Shown: piece by piece, positions 9,493 to 17,563 of the stretch | Layout: every line of letters starts with the position of its first letter | Position numbering within the stretch: the first letter of the stretch is position 1 | Assembly (NCBI GenBank): GCA_943788825.1 | Contig: CALSRT010000002.1 | Coordinates: 744,001-808,000 of the forward strand | Reading direction: 5' to 3' | From: UBA4582 sp002389265 | Lineage (GTDB): Bacteria; Pseudomonadota; Gammaproteobacteria; Pseudomonadales; Azotimanducaceae | DNA length: 64,000 nt | Notes under the pieces: model-generated | The model's database searches: none | Told to the model about the DNA's origin: nothing | Seen by the model: only the letters and a program-made list of their open reading frames with translations | Translations under genes and position numbers: made by a program

Positions 9493-9670
9493 GCGGAATT
9501 ATCTTGCTACGCGCTTCACCCCATTATTCTGTTATGAATAATGCCAATCGCAAGCAAGGCTATTCTTGTCAGGTTTCGCATAAGGCCAAAGGATAGGCAT
9601 TCTCGCTGGCATGTCAAGAACCTTGCTGCTGGCCCCTTTATTCTTGGGCCTGTTTTACGGTCCTGTCGGA

Positions 9671-9765
9671 CCTCTTGCTCACGGTCTTGCTGGACCTTTT
9701 ATTCACGGTCCTGCTGGACTTTTATTCACGGTCCTGCTGGACCTTTTATTCACGGTCCTGCTGGA
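9671..9765. repeat. 24-bp tandem repeat array overlapping the end of prs
   Basis: Four consecutive units occur at 9671-9694, 9695-9718, 9719-9741 and 9742-9765; the second and fourth are identical over 24 bases, the third lacks one base, and the first is diverged. A fifth, more decayed copy seems to precede them at about 9650-9670. Read on the minus strand, each unit contains the codons that end prs (CAG CAG GAC CGT GAA TAA), so the prs stop codon lies in the unit at 9742-9765 and is repeated behind it. The stretch from 9493 to 9670 holds nothing else I recognise except a 7-bp inverted repeat (9523-9542) without a T-tract. Confidence 0.9.
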
Positions 9766-10756
9766 CCTGGCGAACGCTGCCTCTGGAATTGATCTTCTGG
9801 ACGATGGTTGCCACTAGGCGGCCGATATGGAAGGTGTGATACCAGTCTGGCGTATTGTCGTGTTCAACGGTACTGGTGCCGACGAAGTTAAACTGCCAGC
9901 CTTCGCTGACTGATCGCGCCTTGAGTGCGGTCAAGCGTTCCCAGGCTGGCTCTGACAGTATGGGGTGGACACAGGCGACGACGATGTCCGCGGCGCCCCG
10001 GCTTTTGAGCTCATCAACGGCGGCGACCACGGAGCCTGCGGAATCGACGATGTCGTCTACCAGCAGTACGTTTTGGTCCTGCACTTCACCGATCAGGGTC
10101 GAACGAAAGACTTGGTTAGGTTTTGAATAATCGCGTTCCTTGGATAAAGCGGCGAGATCCGCCGACAGTTCTTCCGCATAGGCGCGAGCCCGCTCCAAAT
10201 AACCTACGTCGGGTGAGACGACCACGTCGCCGACGAGACCTTTGGTCACGAGCCACTCTGTCAGATGGCGGGTTAAGAAGACATTTTCCAGGTGCGTAAA
10301 CGCTGGGTTGAACATGCCAGCGATGGCGTCGTTGTGAATCTCGACGGCCATCACGCGATTAGCGCCCGCGCTTTGCAGCATCCGTGCAAACAAGCCGGCG
10401 CTAATGCCCTCGCGAGTTCGGCCCTTGCGTTTGTCCTGCCGCGCACCGGGGTAATAGGGAATGATGGCAGTCACATATTGCGCATCAGATAGCGCAGCGG
10501 CTTCAACCGCATGCAGGAGCATAATGAGTCGGTCATACACGGTCCGCTCGTCCTGCTTGCCGATCATGGATTGAAACACATAGACATCGTGACCGCGGAC
10601 GTTGGCGTTGATGGCGAGCTTGCCTTCACCGCAAGCAAACCAGGTTTCTTCCGTCGGGATCAGCGGCAGGCCCATATGGTCGGCAACGGTCTGGGCGAAA
10701 TTCCGGCCAGACTCGCAGGTCATCAGGGCAATGGGCGCGCGAGGTGTCGGGTTCAT
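9746..10756 (-). CDS. prs: Ribose-phosphate pyrophosphokinase (PRPP synthetase)
   Basis: The enzyme makes PRPP from ribose 5-phosphate and ATP for nucleotide, histidine and tryptophan synthesis. Visible signatures are the PRPP-binding loop NVLLVDDIVDSAGSV (about residue 235) and the catalytic flexible loop PYYPGARQDKRKGR (about residue 100). At 336 aa it is longer than the common ~315-aa bacterial form and noticeably diverged from E. coli Prs. The last residues (RQVQQDRE) are encoded by a 24-bp tandem repeat that continues past the stop codon, so the C terminus may have been altered by repeat expansion. The start ATG overlaps the purN stop codon by four bases (ATGA), indicating translational coupling with purN, another enzyme of PRPP-consuming purine synthesis. 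Confidence 0.92.
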   Translation of the reverse strand: MNPTPRAPIALMTCESGRNFAQTVADHMGLPLIPTEETWFACGEGKLAINANVRGHDVYVFQSMIGKQDERTVYDRLIMLLHAVEAAALSDAQYVTAIIPYYPGARQDKRKGRTREGISAGLFARMLQSAGANRVMAVEIHNDAIAGMFNPAFTHLENVFLTRHLTEWLVTKGLVGDVVVSPDVGYLERARAYAEELSADLAALSKERDYSKPNQVFRSTLIGEVQDQNVLLVDDIVDSAGSVVAAVDELKSRGAADIVVACVHPILSEPAWERLTALKARSVSEGWQFNFVGTSTVEHDNTPDWYHTFHIGRLVATIVQKINSRGSVRQVQQDRE

Positions 10757-11355
10757 GGGTTTGTCTCCAAGGATGGGCTTTGAATCAAGGATGCCAAGGT
10801 TGACACCAGCAAGCTGTGCTCTTCGTCGAGTACCTTCGCCGCCAGGGTTTCAGCGGTGTCGTCAGCAGCAACGGCAATGATCTTCTGGGCTATGACCGGC
10901 CCGGTATCATAGTCGGCTTCCACCCAGTGCACGGAGATACCGGTCTCTTGGTCACCATTGTCGATGACCGCTTGATGCACGCGCAAACCATACATGCCGT
11001 GGCCACCGTAGCGGGGCAGCAAAGAGGGGTGAACGTTAATGATTTTGCCGCGGTAATAATCGAGGGTTAAGGGGCCAAGCTTCTTCATGTAACCGGCAGT
11101 GATCACCAGGTCGACCTGGTGGTCGCGCAGCGCGGTCAGGATCGCCTGATCTTGGTCGGCGGCATTCGGGTGGGTGATATTGGAGATATGCAACGCCGGG
11201 ATCTCAGCTTGGCGCGCTCGGCTCAGAGCCACGCTGCCGCTGTTGTTGCTGATGGCGACGACGGGGCGCGCGTTGAGTTCGCGGCTTGCACAGGCATCAA
11301 TGATAGCCTGGAAGTTACTGCCGCGATGAGAGGCCAAGATGCCGAGTCGAGTCAT
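10753..11355 (-). CDS. purN: Phosphoribosylglycinamide formyltransferase
   Basis: PurN transfers a formyl group from 10-formyl-THF to GAR, the third step of purine synthesis. The N terminus MTRLGILASHRGSN is the conserved GAR-binding start; INVHPSLLP contains the catalytic Asn and His, and VEADYDTGPVI contains the catalytic Asp. The open frame continues upstream to 11406, but the ATG at 11355 gives the normal N terminus and 200 aa, the usual length. It precedes prs in the same unit with an ATGA overlap. It depends on 10-formyl-THF, whose supply in this organism may involve the split FolD system at 28.6-30.2 kb. Confidence 0.93.
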   Translation of the reverse strand: MTRLGILASHRGSNFQAIIDACASRELNARPVVAISNNSGSVALSRARQAEIPALHISNITHPNAADQDQAILTALRDHQVDLVITAGYMKKLGPLTLDYYRGKIINVHPSLLPRYGGHGMYGLRVHQAVIDNGDQETGISVHWVEADYDTGPVIAQKIIAVAADDTAETLAAKVLDEEHSLLVSTLASLIQSPSLETNP

Positions 11356-11419
11356 GTTGAAATGAGATACCGATAAAGCGCGGAATTCTACCACGGCGCT
11401 GATCAAAAATGCTGCTAAC

Positions 11420-12970
11420 TTAGCTGAGACTTGCGCCGGTCTTCAGTCCAAATTGTTCCCGCAGCGCTTTTTTCTGGACCTTGCCCATGGTGTTGCGAGG
11501 TAGCGCCGGCACAAAATGCACGGTTTTCGCGATCTTGAAGTTTGCCAGGTGCTGTTTCATATAGCGGATGACTGTAGTTTCATCTAGTTCGCTATCTTCA
11601 GTGGCGACGATGATGGCGGTGACCGCTTCCCCGAAATCGTCATCCATCAAGCCGATGACGGCAGACTCAACTACCCCCGGGAGTTTATCAAGGATGGTTT
11701 CGATTTCTTTCGGGTAAACATTCAGGCCACCGCTGATGATCATGTCTTTGCTGCGGCCGACGATGGCGATATAGCCATCGGCGTCCAGTTGGGCGAGGTC
11801 GCCGGTCTTGAAATAGCCGTCGCTGGTGAATTCCTCTTGAGTCTTGAGGGGCATACGCCAATAGCCTTTGAAGACATTGGGGCCACGAATCTGTAGTTCG
11901 CCTGCGGTATCCTGGGGGACGGGTTTGCCTTGGAGGTCCACAATGCGGGTCATAACCCCTGGCAATGCTGGACCCACAGTGCCAGGCTTTTGCGGACCCA
12001 GCAGCGGATTGCTGGTATTCATGCCGGTCTCAGTCATGCCGTAGCGTTCCACAATTCGATAGCCCGTGGCGGCCTCGAAGGCGTCAAAGGTCTGCGGCAG
12101 TAGTGGTGCAGATCCGCTGGTAAACAAGCGCATTTGGCGGCATACAGTTTGATTCAGGCCCCCATGTTTCAGCAGGCGAACATAGTGGGTCGGGACGCCC
12201 ATATAAACCGTCGCCGCTGGCAACGACTCGATGACCTCGGCGGGATCGAAGTTCGGCAGAAAAATAATCGGGCTGGCATTAAAGACAGCGAGGTGAGTGG
12301 CGACAAAGAGCCCGTGAATATGAAATATCGGCAGGGCATGGAGCAGCACATCGCTGGGTTGCCAGCCCCAGGCCAAGTGCAGAGCCTCGACGTTGGATAG
12401 CAGATTATGATGGGTGATCATGGCACCCTTGGGCTGACCGGTGGTCCCCGAGGTATAGAGTATAACGGCAACGTCATCTGCCTTCGTCGCAGGCGTATCG
12501 AACGTCGCGGCATAGTCTCCAGCGGCCAAGTCATTGGGCAGGCTGCCACCGCCATGGCTGTCGAGCGTCGCCACTTGGCAGTCATTGCGGCGTAATTGGC
12601 TGAACTGAGGTGCAGCATTCGGCGTGCAGATGATCAGTGCGGGTTCGGCATTCTCGACGAAATAGGCGAGTTCTTCCTGGCCATAGGCGGTATTCAAGGG
12701 CAGGTAGATGAGCTGGGCGCGCAGGCAAGCAAAGTAGATGAACAGGCACTCAGCGGATTTCTCGACCTGGACCATGACTCGATTGCCGGGCTTGAGGCCC
12801 ATTTCGGTGAGCAGATTGGCGTATTGGCCGCTGCGGTGATGCAAGTCCGCGTAGGTGTGCACTGGCTGGCCGGCAATGTCCTGGATAAAAGTGCCGCCGG
12901 CTTGAAACCGCGCATGGAAGCCGGCATAGCAGTTCTGATTGTTGATTCCTTCCTGGCTAGCATCGGACAT
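11420..12970 (-). CDS. matB: AMP-forming acyl-CoA ligase, malonyl-CoA synthetase (MatB) type
   Basis: The protein is an ANL-superfamily acyl-CoA ligase (516 aa): the P-loop YTSGTTGQPKGAM, the A5 motif ERYGMTETGMN, the A8 region YFKTGDLAQLDADGYI and the C-terminal lysine in GKVQKKALREQ are all visible. The words RYGMTETGMNTSNP and GTVGPALPGV are characteristic of malonate-CoA ligases, so the likely reaction is malonate + ATP + CoA to malonyl-CoA. No malonyl-CoA decarboxylase (matA) gene is adjacent, so the physiological use is open. It could also act on methylmalonate. A GAGG ribosome-binding site lies about ten bases upstream. It is divergent from a copper chaperone gene across a 255-base gap. 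Confidence 0.82.
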   Translation of the reverse strand: MSDASQEGINNQNCYAGFHARFQAGGTFIQDIAGQPVHTYADLHHRSGQYANLLTEMGLKPGNRVMVQVEKSAECLFIYFACLRAQLIYLPLNTAYGQEELAYFVENAEPALIICTPNAAPQFSQLRRNDCQVATLDSHGGGSLPNDLAAGDYAATFDTPATKADDVAVILYTSGTTGQPKGAMITHHNLLSNVEALHLAWGWQPSDVLLHALPIFHIHGLFVATHLAVFNASPIIFLPNFDPAEVIESLPAATVYMGVPTHYVRLLKHGGLNQTVCRQMRLFTSGSAPLLPQTFDAFEAATGYRIVERYGMTETGMNTSNPLLGPQKPGTVGPALPGVMTRIVDLQGKPVPQDTAGELQIRGPNVFKGYWRMPLKTQEEFTSDGYFKTGDLAQLDADGYIAIVGRSKDMIISGGLNVYPKEIETILDKLPGVVESAVIGLMDDDFGEAVTAIIVATEDSELDETTVIRYMKQHLANFKIAKTVHFVPALPRNTMGKVQKKALREQFGLKTGASLS

Positions 12971-13176
12971 GTAATGGCTACCTCATTTTTGCTTGGCAAT
13001 CTCTCGTTTAAGATTGGCGTACCCAACCTGAAAAAGTGATTATTCAGAATGTTCACTGATGGGCAGTTTAGAAGATAGCGTAGTGTTTTAAATCAAAATG
13101 TGGGGTTTTTTTCGGTCATGCGCACATTAGTAGGGTCGATCTTGTCAGCGCGGTTGGCGGATTATCGTTATCCGAA

Positions 13177-13185
13177 TGCTATAAT
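13177..13185 (+). promoter_or_regulatory. Extended -10 promoter for the copper chaperone gene
   Basis: TGCTATAAT is a perfect extended -10 element (TGn followed by TATAAT), about 40 bases before the start codon at 13226. There is no good -35 at 17 bases; TTGGCG lies 20 bases upstream. Extended -10 promoters tolerate a poor -35, so sigma-70 use is plausible. No copper-operator palindrome was recognised around it. Confidence 0.6.
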
Positions 13186-13225
13186 GTGCGCCTGTTCAGA
13201 AGATGCGTAATAGGTTGTGTACCTC

Positions 13226-13708
13226 ATGTTGAAGCGTTGGTCCCCTTTGCAGTTGCTCGGTGTGCTGTTACTCAGTGCACTGTTGCTTGGTGTTCTGTTG
13301 TTCAGCCTCAGTGTGCCCGGTTTTTCGGCGCCATTGGAGGTGAATTCAGCCTGGGCTCGCGCCACGCCAGCAGGTGCTCGTGTGGGTGCAGTGTATATGG
13401 ACCTGTTCAACCCAGGCAATGTCGCTGAGACCATTGTTCAGGTTGAAACTGCGGTGGCGCGCACCGCCCAAATTCATAGCACCATCAATGTTGATGGCAT
13501 GTTGAAAATGCGCTCGGCGATGCCGCTCACTATCGGCGCGGGACAAGGGGTCAGTCTGGCACCGGCAGGGATGCATATGATGTTGATGGGTTTGAGCCAG
13601 CCGCTGGTGGTGGACTCGTCTTTCAACGTGACCCTGGTGTTGCAATCGGGTGAAGCCTTAACCGTAGAAGTGAAGGTAGGCAGCCCAGGGCAGCTGGTCG
13701 CGCCTTAG
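13226..13708 (+). CDS. PCu(A)C-type periplasmic copper chaperone
   Basis: PCu(A)C proteins deliver Cu(I) to the CuA or CuB centre of respiratory oxidases. A signal segment spans residues 1-35 (LLLSALLLGVLLFSLSV), and the mature part carries the metal-binding set: a histidine in TAQIHST, methionines in DGMLKMRSAM and the pair in PAGMHMMLMGL, matching the HxnMxnHxM pattern of the family. The frame opens at a GTG at 13217, but an AGG ribosome-binding site is better placed for the ATG at 13226. The cbb3 oxidase operon of this window lies at the far end (60.9 kb onward) and could be one recipient. Length 160 aa is typical. Confidence 0.88.
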   Translation: MLKRWSPLQLLGVLLLSALLLGVLLFSLSVPGFSAPLEVNSAWARATPAGARVGAVYMDLFNPGNVAETIVQVETAVARTAQIHSTINVDGMLKMRSAMPLTIGAGQGVSLAPAGMHMMLMGLSQPLVVDSSFNVTLVLQSGEALTVEVKVGSPGQLVAP

Positions 13709-13738
13709 GCACGAGCCTGACGCTTTGCGGAAGGCAGC

Positions 13739-14908
13739 CTATGGTATCTCGCGTAAGAGCACGCCTTGGTCGACCAGTGCCTGTACTTGCGGCGCGTCGT
13801 AGCCCAGCCAGTGGTTCAGGACGATGCCATTATGTTCACCTTGGCGGGGCGCACCGCCGCGCACGCCACTGCTAGCGGCAGAAAACCGATAGGGGCTTTG
13901 AAACACTCGCCGCGTGGCGCCTTGGCGGTCATCAATGGCGACGATACTTTGTCGATGGGCTAAGACCTCGGAGTGCTCAAGGTAGTCGCTGGTGGTGGTG
14001 ACATTACCCCAGGCGATATTGGCCTTGTTCAATGCCTTAACCAGCTCCTCACGATCGGTGAAGCTGACAAGAAAGTCGGCCACAGCCTGGCGTCTTGCGT
14101 TGATTTTGGTGTCGAGGGAGGGGTCGTCGTTGGCGGGCTCCTGAACGCCGAGAATGCTCGACATTAAGCGCCAGACGTGACGAAAATCACCGGCCAGGAT
14201 GATTCTGCCGCCACAGGCATCCCAGACCTCGCTGGCCCCGTTATTAATAGGTGCAGGTTCAAGGTAATAATGTGTTTGATCGTCAGTCGCCAACATGGCG
14301 TCAACCATGGCGATGTCGATATGTTGCCCGTGGCCACTGCGGTGGCGCTGATGGACGGCGGCTAACAAACCTACCAGTCCATGCAGGCCGGCATTCGTGT
14401 CGGCGAAAGCCATACACATCTCCACCGCGTTTCCGCCACTTTTCGCCGCTTGGCGGTCGATGGTGCCGGTTTCTGCATGGACGATCGGTGCGTAGGCGGC
14501 GCGCTGCGATTCAGGACCGGTCTGGCCGAAGCCTGAGATTGAGAGCATGATCAACCGCGGGTTGATGGTTTGCAGACTCGTCCAGTCGATGCCCAATCGG
14601 GTCATCACGCCGGGGCGGAAATTTTCGATCAAAATGTCTGCACGGCTCGCCAGATCCTTGAGCAAAGCAGTGCCCTGCGGCTTGCGCAGGTCGATACTGA
14701 TATTCTGTTTGCCGGCGTTCTGTTGCTGGTAATAGCTTGAAATATTGCCGACCTGATGACCCCAGTTGCGAGTCACATCCAGTTCAGGTGGCTCGACCTT
14801 GACGACTTCGGCGCCCAAGTCGGCGAGCATTCGACCTGCGAACGGCCCGGCCAGAACGCGGGATAAGTCCAATACTTTAAGGTCGGACAAGGGATAATCG
14901 TGTGCCAT
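13739..14908 (-). CDS. CaiB/BaiF family III CoA-transferase
   Basis: Family III CoA-transferases move CoA between carboxylic acids, using an aspartate that forms a CoA ester intermediate. The N-terminal signature LKVLDLSRVLAGPFAGRMLA followed by DLGAEVVKVEPPE is clear, and the catalytic Asp is expected in the MAFADTNAGLHGLVG region. Length 389 aa is typical. A GTG further upstream at 14923 extends the frame by five codons, but GGAG lies at proper distance before the ATG at 14908. It is divergent from the pyridoxamine-oxidase-like gene and convergent with the copper chaperone. The substrate is unknown. Confidence 0.88.
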   Translation of the reverse strand: MAHDYPLSDLKVLDLSRVLAGPFAGRMLADLGAEVVKVEPPELDVTRNWGHQVGNISSYYQQQNAGKQNISIDLRKPQGTALLKDLASRADILIENFRPGVMTRLGIDWTSLQTINPRLIMLSISGFGQTGPESQRAAYAPIVHAETGTIDRQAAKSGGNAVEMCMAFADTNAGLHGLVGLLAAVHQRHRSGHGQHIDIAMVDAMLATDDQTHYYLEPAPINNGASEVWDACGGRIILAGDFRHVWRLMSSILGVQEPANDDPSLDTKINARRQAVADFLVSFTDREELVKALNKANIAWGNVTTTSDYLEHSEVLAHRQSIVAIDDRQGATRRVFQSPYRFSAASSGVRGGAPRQGEHNGIVLNHWLGYDAPQVQALVDQGVLLREIP

Positions 14909-15052
14909 CTGGGCGCTCTCCACGCTAGGGAATCATCGATAGTACTGCAAAGACACTAGAGTACAAAATGGGGATGCTGGCGACCACAGTGGGTGCTAAA
15001 GTAAAGTGTAAGAGCCATTCACGCACCATGAAAATATGACAGGAGTACAAGC

Positions 15053-15544
15053 TTGACCACGGAACCAGCGCTTGATCCTAAGCTTGAACGAATGACCGAA
15101 TCCTGGCGGGTGCTTGAGCAGCAGGTGCCGACCCTGGCCAGCTATGGCAAAACCAGGCTTGATGGCAGGGTCGCCTATCTGGCGACAATTCGGCAGTCCG
15201 GTTGGCCTCGGACCCATCCTGTGACGCCTATCATCGGTGCGGGTCGATGTTTTTTCTTTGCCGACCCTGAATCGCCGAAGGTCAAGGATCTGCTGAACGT
15301 CGGCAAATATTGCCTGCATTGTGGAATGAGTGATAATTCTGGTAGCAGTGGTGAATTTCAAATTACTGGGGTCGCGGTTCATGTGACTGATCCGCAGGTT
15401 AGGGCGGAGGCAGAGGCGGCCAGTAATTTTCGGCCGGCGGCGCGTTTCGTCCTGTTTGAGTTAAGGTTGGGTGAGGTCCTAGCGACCGCTTACCCAGGCG
15501 GGCGGGCTGATCGACAGCGTTGGCAGGCGGCGCCGCTAAGCTGA
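15053..15544 (+). CDS. Pyridoxamine 5'-phosphate oxidase-like FMN-binding protein
   Basis: The 163-aa product has the split-barrel pattern of the PNPOx-like family: GRVAYLATIRQSGWPRTHPV near the start (beta strands binding flavin), FFADPESPKVKDLL (the phosphate-contact loop) and YCLHCGMSD. True PdxH signatures are absent, so it is more likely an uncharacterised flavin- or F420/heme-binding reductase-type member. The start is a TTG at 15053, supported by AGGAG eight bases upstream. It ends 52 bases before the nitrile hydratase beta gene on the same strand and may be the first gene of that transcription unit. Its role there is unknown. Confidence 0.7.
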   Translation: MTTEPALDPKLERMTESWRVLEQQVPTLASYGKTRLDGRVAYLATIRQSGWPRTHPVTPIIGAGRCFFFADPESPKVKDLLNVGKYCLHCGMSDNSGSSGEFQITGVAVHVTDPQVRAEAEAASNFRPAARFVLFELRLGEVLATAYPGGRADRQRWQAAPLS

Positions 15545-15596
15545 TAAGTTCTGGCATGGGCCAGTGGCTAACACTTTGAGCGTAGGAGACCAATTC

Positions 15597-16322
15597 GTGG
15601 ATGGTATACACGATCTGGGTGGTAAGCACGGCCACGGTGAGGTTGATTACGAGGCGCCGGGAACAGTCTTTCATGCACGCTGGGAGGCAACGGTATTTGC
15701 TATGGTGAATGCCGGCGCACGGGCGGGCGCCTGGAACAATTTTGATCGCTTTCGCCATGCGGTGGAGCGAATCGATCCGGTGGCCTACCTGGTCCATGGT
15801 TATTACGGCCGTTGGCTCGGCGGCCTTGAAACGCTGTTAGTCGAGGCGGGACTCATCACCACTGCTGAAATTGAGCAACGTCTGGCGCGAGTTTCTCAGC
15901 CAAGGCCCTCTGGCCATAACGAGCGTGTGGCCGCACGCCCCAAGGCTCGACCTGACCCCATGGGCCCACCTCCGCAGATGGCCGGTAGCCAGCGCGGCAT
16001 GGCTAACCCGCCAAAATTCAAGGTGGGCGATCGCGTTGCCACCGCCACTGAGGTGCTCGGTGGTCACACCCGCCTGCCGGCCTATGCGCGGGGCAAAGCC
16101 GGCGTGATCGCCGCAGTGCATGGTGGTTGGGTCTATCCGGACGATAATGCTCACGGTCGAGGCGAAAACCCCTGTTATCTATATACGGTGACCTTTGATG
16201 GCGTAGAGCTCTGGCCCGGTGGGGATCCTCTGATGACCGTCAGTCTGGATTTGTTTGAGCCTTATTTAAATCACGTCGCCTGGCCCGCAAATGATGCGCA
16301 AGATGCTCAGGAGTTAAAATAA
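15597..16322 (+). CDS. nthB: Nitrile hydratase beta subunit
   Basis: Nitrile hydratase converts nitriles to amides. The beta subunit starts with the family hallmark (M/V)DGIHDLGG; here that start is a GTG at 15597 with AGGAG eight bases upstream, which is preferred over a GTG at 15564 without a ribosome-binding site. The N-terminal half carries FHARWEATVFAM and YYGRWL; the C-terminal SH3-like barrel carries FKVGDRV, GHTRLPAYARGKAG and YTVTFDGVELW. Length 241 aa is normal. The stop codon overlaps the alpha start by one base (TAATG). The beta-before-alpha order is the one known from cobalt-type enzymes such as those of Rhodococcus rhodochrous J1. Confidence 0.95.
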   Translation: MDGIHDLGGKHGHGEVDYEAPGTVFHARWEATVFAMVNAGARAGAWNNFDRFRHAVERIDPVAYLVHGYYGRWLGGLETLLVEAGLITTAEIEQRLARVSQPRPSGHNERVAARPKARPDPMGPPPQMAGSQRGMANPPKFKVGDRVATATEVLGGHTRLPAYARGKAGVIAAVHGGWVYPDDNAHGRGENPCYLYTVTFDGVELWPGGDPLMTVSLDLFEPYLNHVAWPANDAQDAQELK

Positions 16323-16909
16323 TGTCGAAATCCCATGATCATCCAGAAAATTTGCCACAGGCGCTGCGTGCGGAGGCGCTGGAGACGCTGCTGATTGAAA
16401 AGGGCTTGTTGGTGGCGAGTGCTGTCGACGCAGTGATAACCCGTTACTCAGAGCGAGTGGGGCCAATGAATGGCGCCAGGATCGTCGCTCGCGCTTGGGT
16501 TGATCCGGAATTCAGGCAGTGGTTGCTTGAAGACGGCACGGCGGCGATCGATCAGTTTGATCTTGAGGGTGGCCAGGTTGAGAAACTGGTGGTGGTTGCC
16601 AATAGTGCACAAATTCATAACGTGGTGGTGTGTACCTTATGCTCCTGTTATCCATGGGCTATATTGGGCTTGCCACCGACCTGGTATAAGGATCCCGCGT
16701 ATCGCTCGCGAATCGTTCGAGAGCCCCGAACTGTATTGCATGAAATGGGCCTGGAGCTGGAATCGGGCATGCAAATCAGAGTCTGGGACTCGAGCGCCGA
16801 GGTTCGTTATATGGTGCTGCCAGAGCAGCCTTTGGATAGCGCAGGAATGACAGAGGCTGAGTTGGCTGAGCGAGTGAGCCGAGACGCCATGATTGGAGTG
16901 GTGCGCTAA
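16322..16909 (+). CDS. nthA: Nitrile hydratase alpha subunit, cobalt type
   Basis: The alpha subunit holds the non-corrin metal centre. The metal-binding loop is Val103-Cys104-Thr105-Leu106-Cys107-Ser108-Cys109; threonine at the second position is the mark of cobalt enzymes, serine of iron enzymes. The two later cysteines are the ones expected to be oxidised. The following PWAILGLPPTWYK and the C-terminal VWDSSAEVRYMVLPEQP are typical. Length 195 aa is normal. An AGGAG lies eight bases before the ATG, inside the end of the beta gene, and the stop overlaps the activator start (TAATG), so the three genes are translationally coupled. Confidence 0.96.
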   Translation: MSKSHDHPENLPQALRAEALETLLIEKGLLVASAVDAVITRYSERVGPMNGARIVARAWVDPEFRQWLLEDGTAAIDQFDLEGGQVEKLVVVANSAQIHNVVVCTLCSCYPWAILGLPPTWYKDPAYRSRIVREPRTVLHEMGLELESGMQIRVWDSSAEVRYMVLPEQPLDSAGMTEAELAERVSRDAMIGVVR

Positions 16910-17274
16910 TGGTTGATGTTTCTGCTGACGATATTAGTGAGGTGAGGGTAGCGTTGACCGAGTTGGCCGGACCTGGCGCGCCGCCGATGGTGAATGGTGA
17001 ATTGCTGTTCGAGTTCCCTTGGCAGAGCCGTGCCTTTGGTATGGCGCGAGTATTATGCGAGGCCGGTATTTTTCACTGGGATGAGTTTCGTCGCCTGCTG
17101 ATAACCAATATTCGCGAATGGGAGGACGACCACTCGACGCACACCTATGCTTACTACGATATTTTCTTGCAGACCTTGACGATGTTGTTGGCAGAGAAAA
17201 ATTTATGTCCCGATGCGGAACTAGATAGTCGTCAGCTTGAGCTGTCAGCTAGGCCCCACGGTCATGATCATTGA
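16909..17274 (+). CDS. Nitrile hydratase activator (P14K/NhlE-type cobalt chaperone)
   Basis: Small activators of this family resemble the N-terminal half of the beta subunit, form a complex with alpha and help insert cobalt and oxidise the cysteines. The 121-aa product shows the expected pattern: LFEFPWQSRAFGMARVL, then FHWDEFRRLLI and YYDIFLQTLTMLLAEKNL, equivalent to the beta N-terminal fold. The C terminus is histidine-rich (RPHGHDH), which would suit metal delivery. It overlaps the next gene by eleven bases. Identity follows from family resemblance and position directly behind alpha. Confidence 0.9.
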   Translation: MVDVSADDISEVRVALTELAGPGAPPMVNGELLFEFPWQSRAFGMARVLCEAGIFHWDEFRRLLITNIREWEDDHSTHTYAYYDIFLQTLTMLLAEKNLCPDAELDSRQLELSARPHGHDH

Positions 17275-17563
17275 GTCCCACGCCGACTATCGGCAGCAGA
17301 TACTCATGCTCTATACCCGCTCGTCGGCCCTTGACTCTGAAGTCGTAGCCTGGGCGATGTATGACGGCACCGGTGCTACCACTCACTATGCCGGCGATCA
17401 GGACGCCGCGCCCTACAGCACCGGGCTAGATGCCATGCAAGCTGGGTGGCGGGTATTGCAGGTTTCACAGTTAAACCCGCCCTATCCAAGTGCAGAATAT
17501 CAGACGAGCTATTTGCCCTTTGAAGTGATGTTGGAAAAGTGGGTCAAATTTGATGAAAAATAA
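17264..17563 (+). CDS. Unrecognised 99-residue protein coupled to nitrile hydratase
   Basis: The ATG at 17264 lies inside the end of the activator gene (eleven-base overlap), and the stop lies inside the start of the dioxygenase gene (eleven-base overlap), so the gene is fixed between two known ones and is very likely translated. The protein starts MIIESHADYRQQ and has an aromatic- and proline-rich second half (GWRVLQVSQLNPPYPSAEY, then FEVMLEKWVKF). It has no signal peptide, membrane segment or cysteine. I do not recognise a family. The composition suggests a small soluble alpha/beta domain that may bind a partner protein. A possible alternative start at 17237 would add nine residues. Confidence 0.75.
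   Translation: MIIESHADYRQQILMLYTRSSALDSEVVAWAMYDGTGATTHYAGDQDAAPYSTGLDAMQAGWRVLQVSQLNPPYPSAEYQTSYLPFEVMLEKWVKFDEK

Noticed and set aside
9523..9542. Inverted repeat ATTATTC...GAATAAT as a terminator
   Set aside because: It is AT-rich, has seven pairs only and no T-tract on either strand; the GC-rich hairpin at 9463-9492 is the convincing one.
9671..9765. CRISPR-like array
   Set aside because: Units are directly joined with no unique spacers, and no cas gene is present, so this is a simple tandem repeat. The same holds for the arrays at 46393, 52117 and 55149.
9541..9817. Plus-strand frames of 68-83 residues with a repeated Pro/Gly/Leu-rich peptide
   Set aside because: The repeats in these peptides are only the translation of the 24-bp DNA repeat at the end of prs. 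There is no ribosome-binding site, and the frames overlap the prs gene on the other strand.
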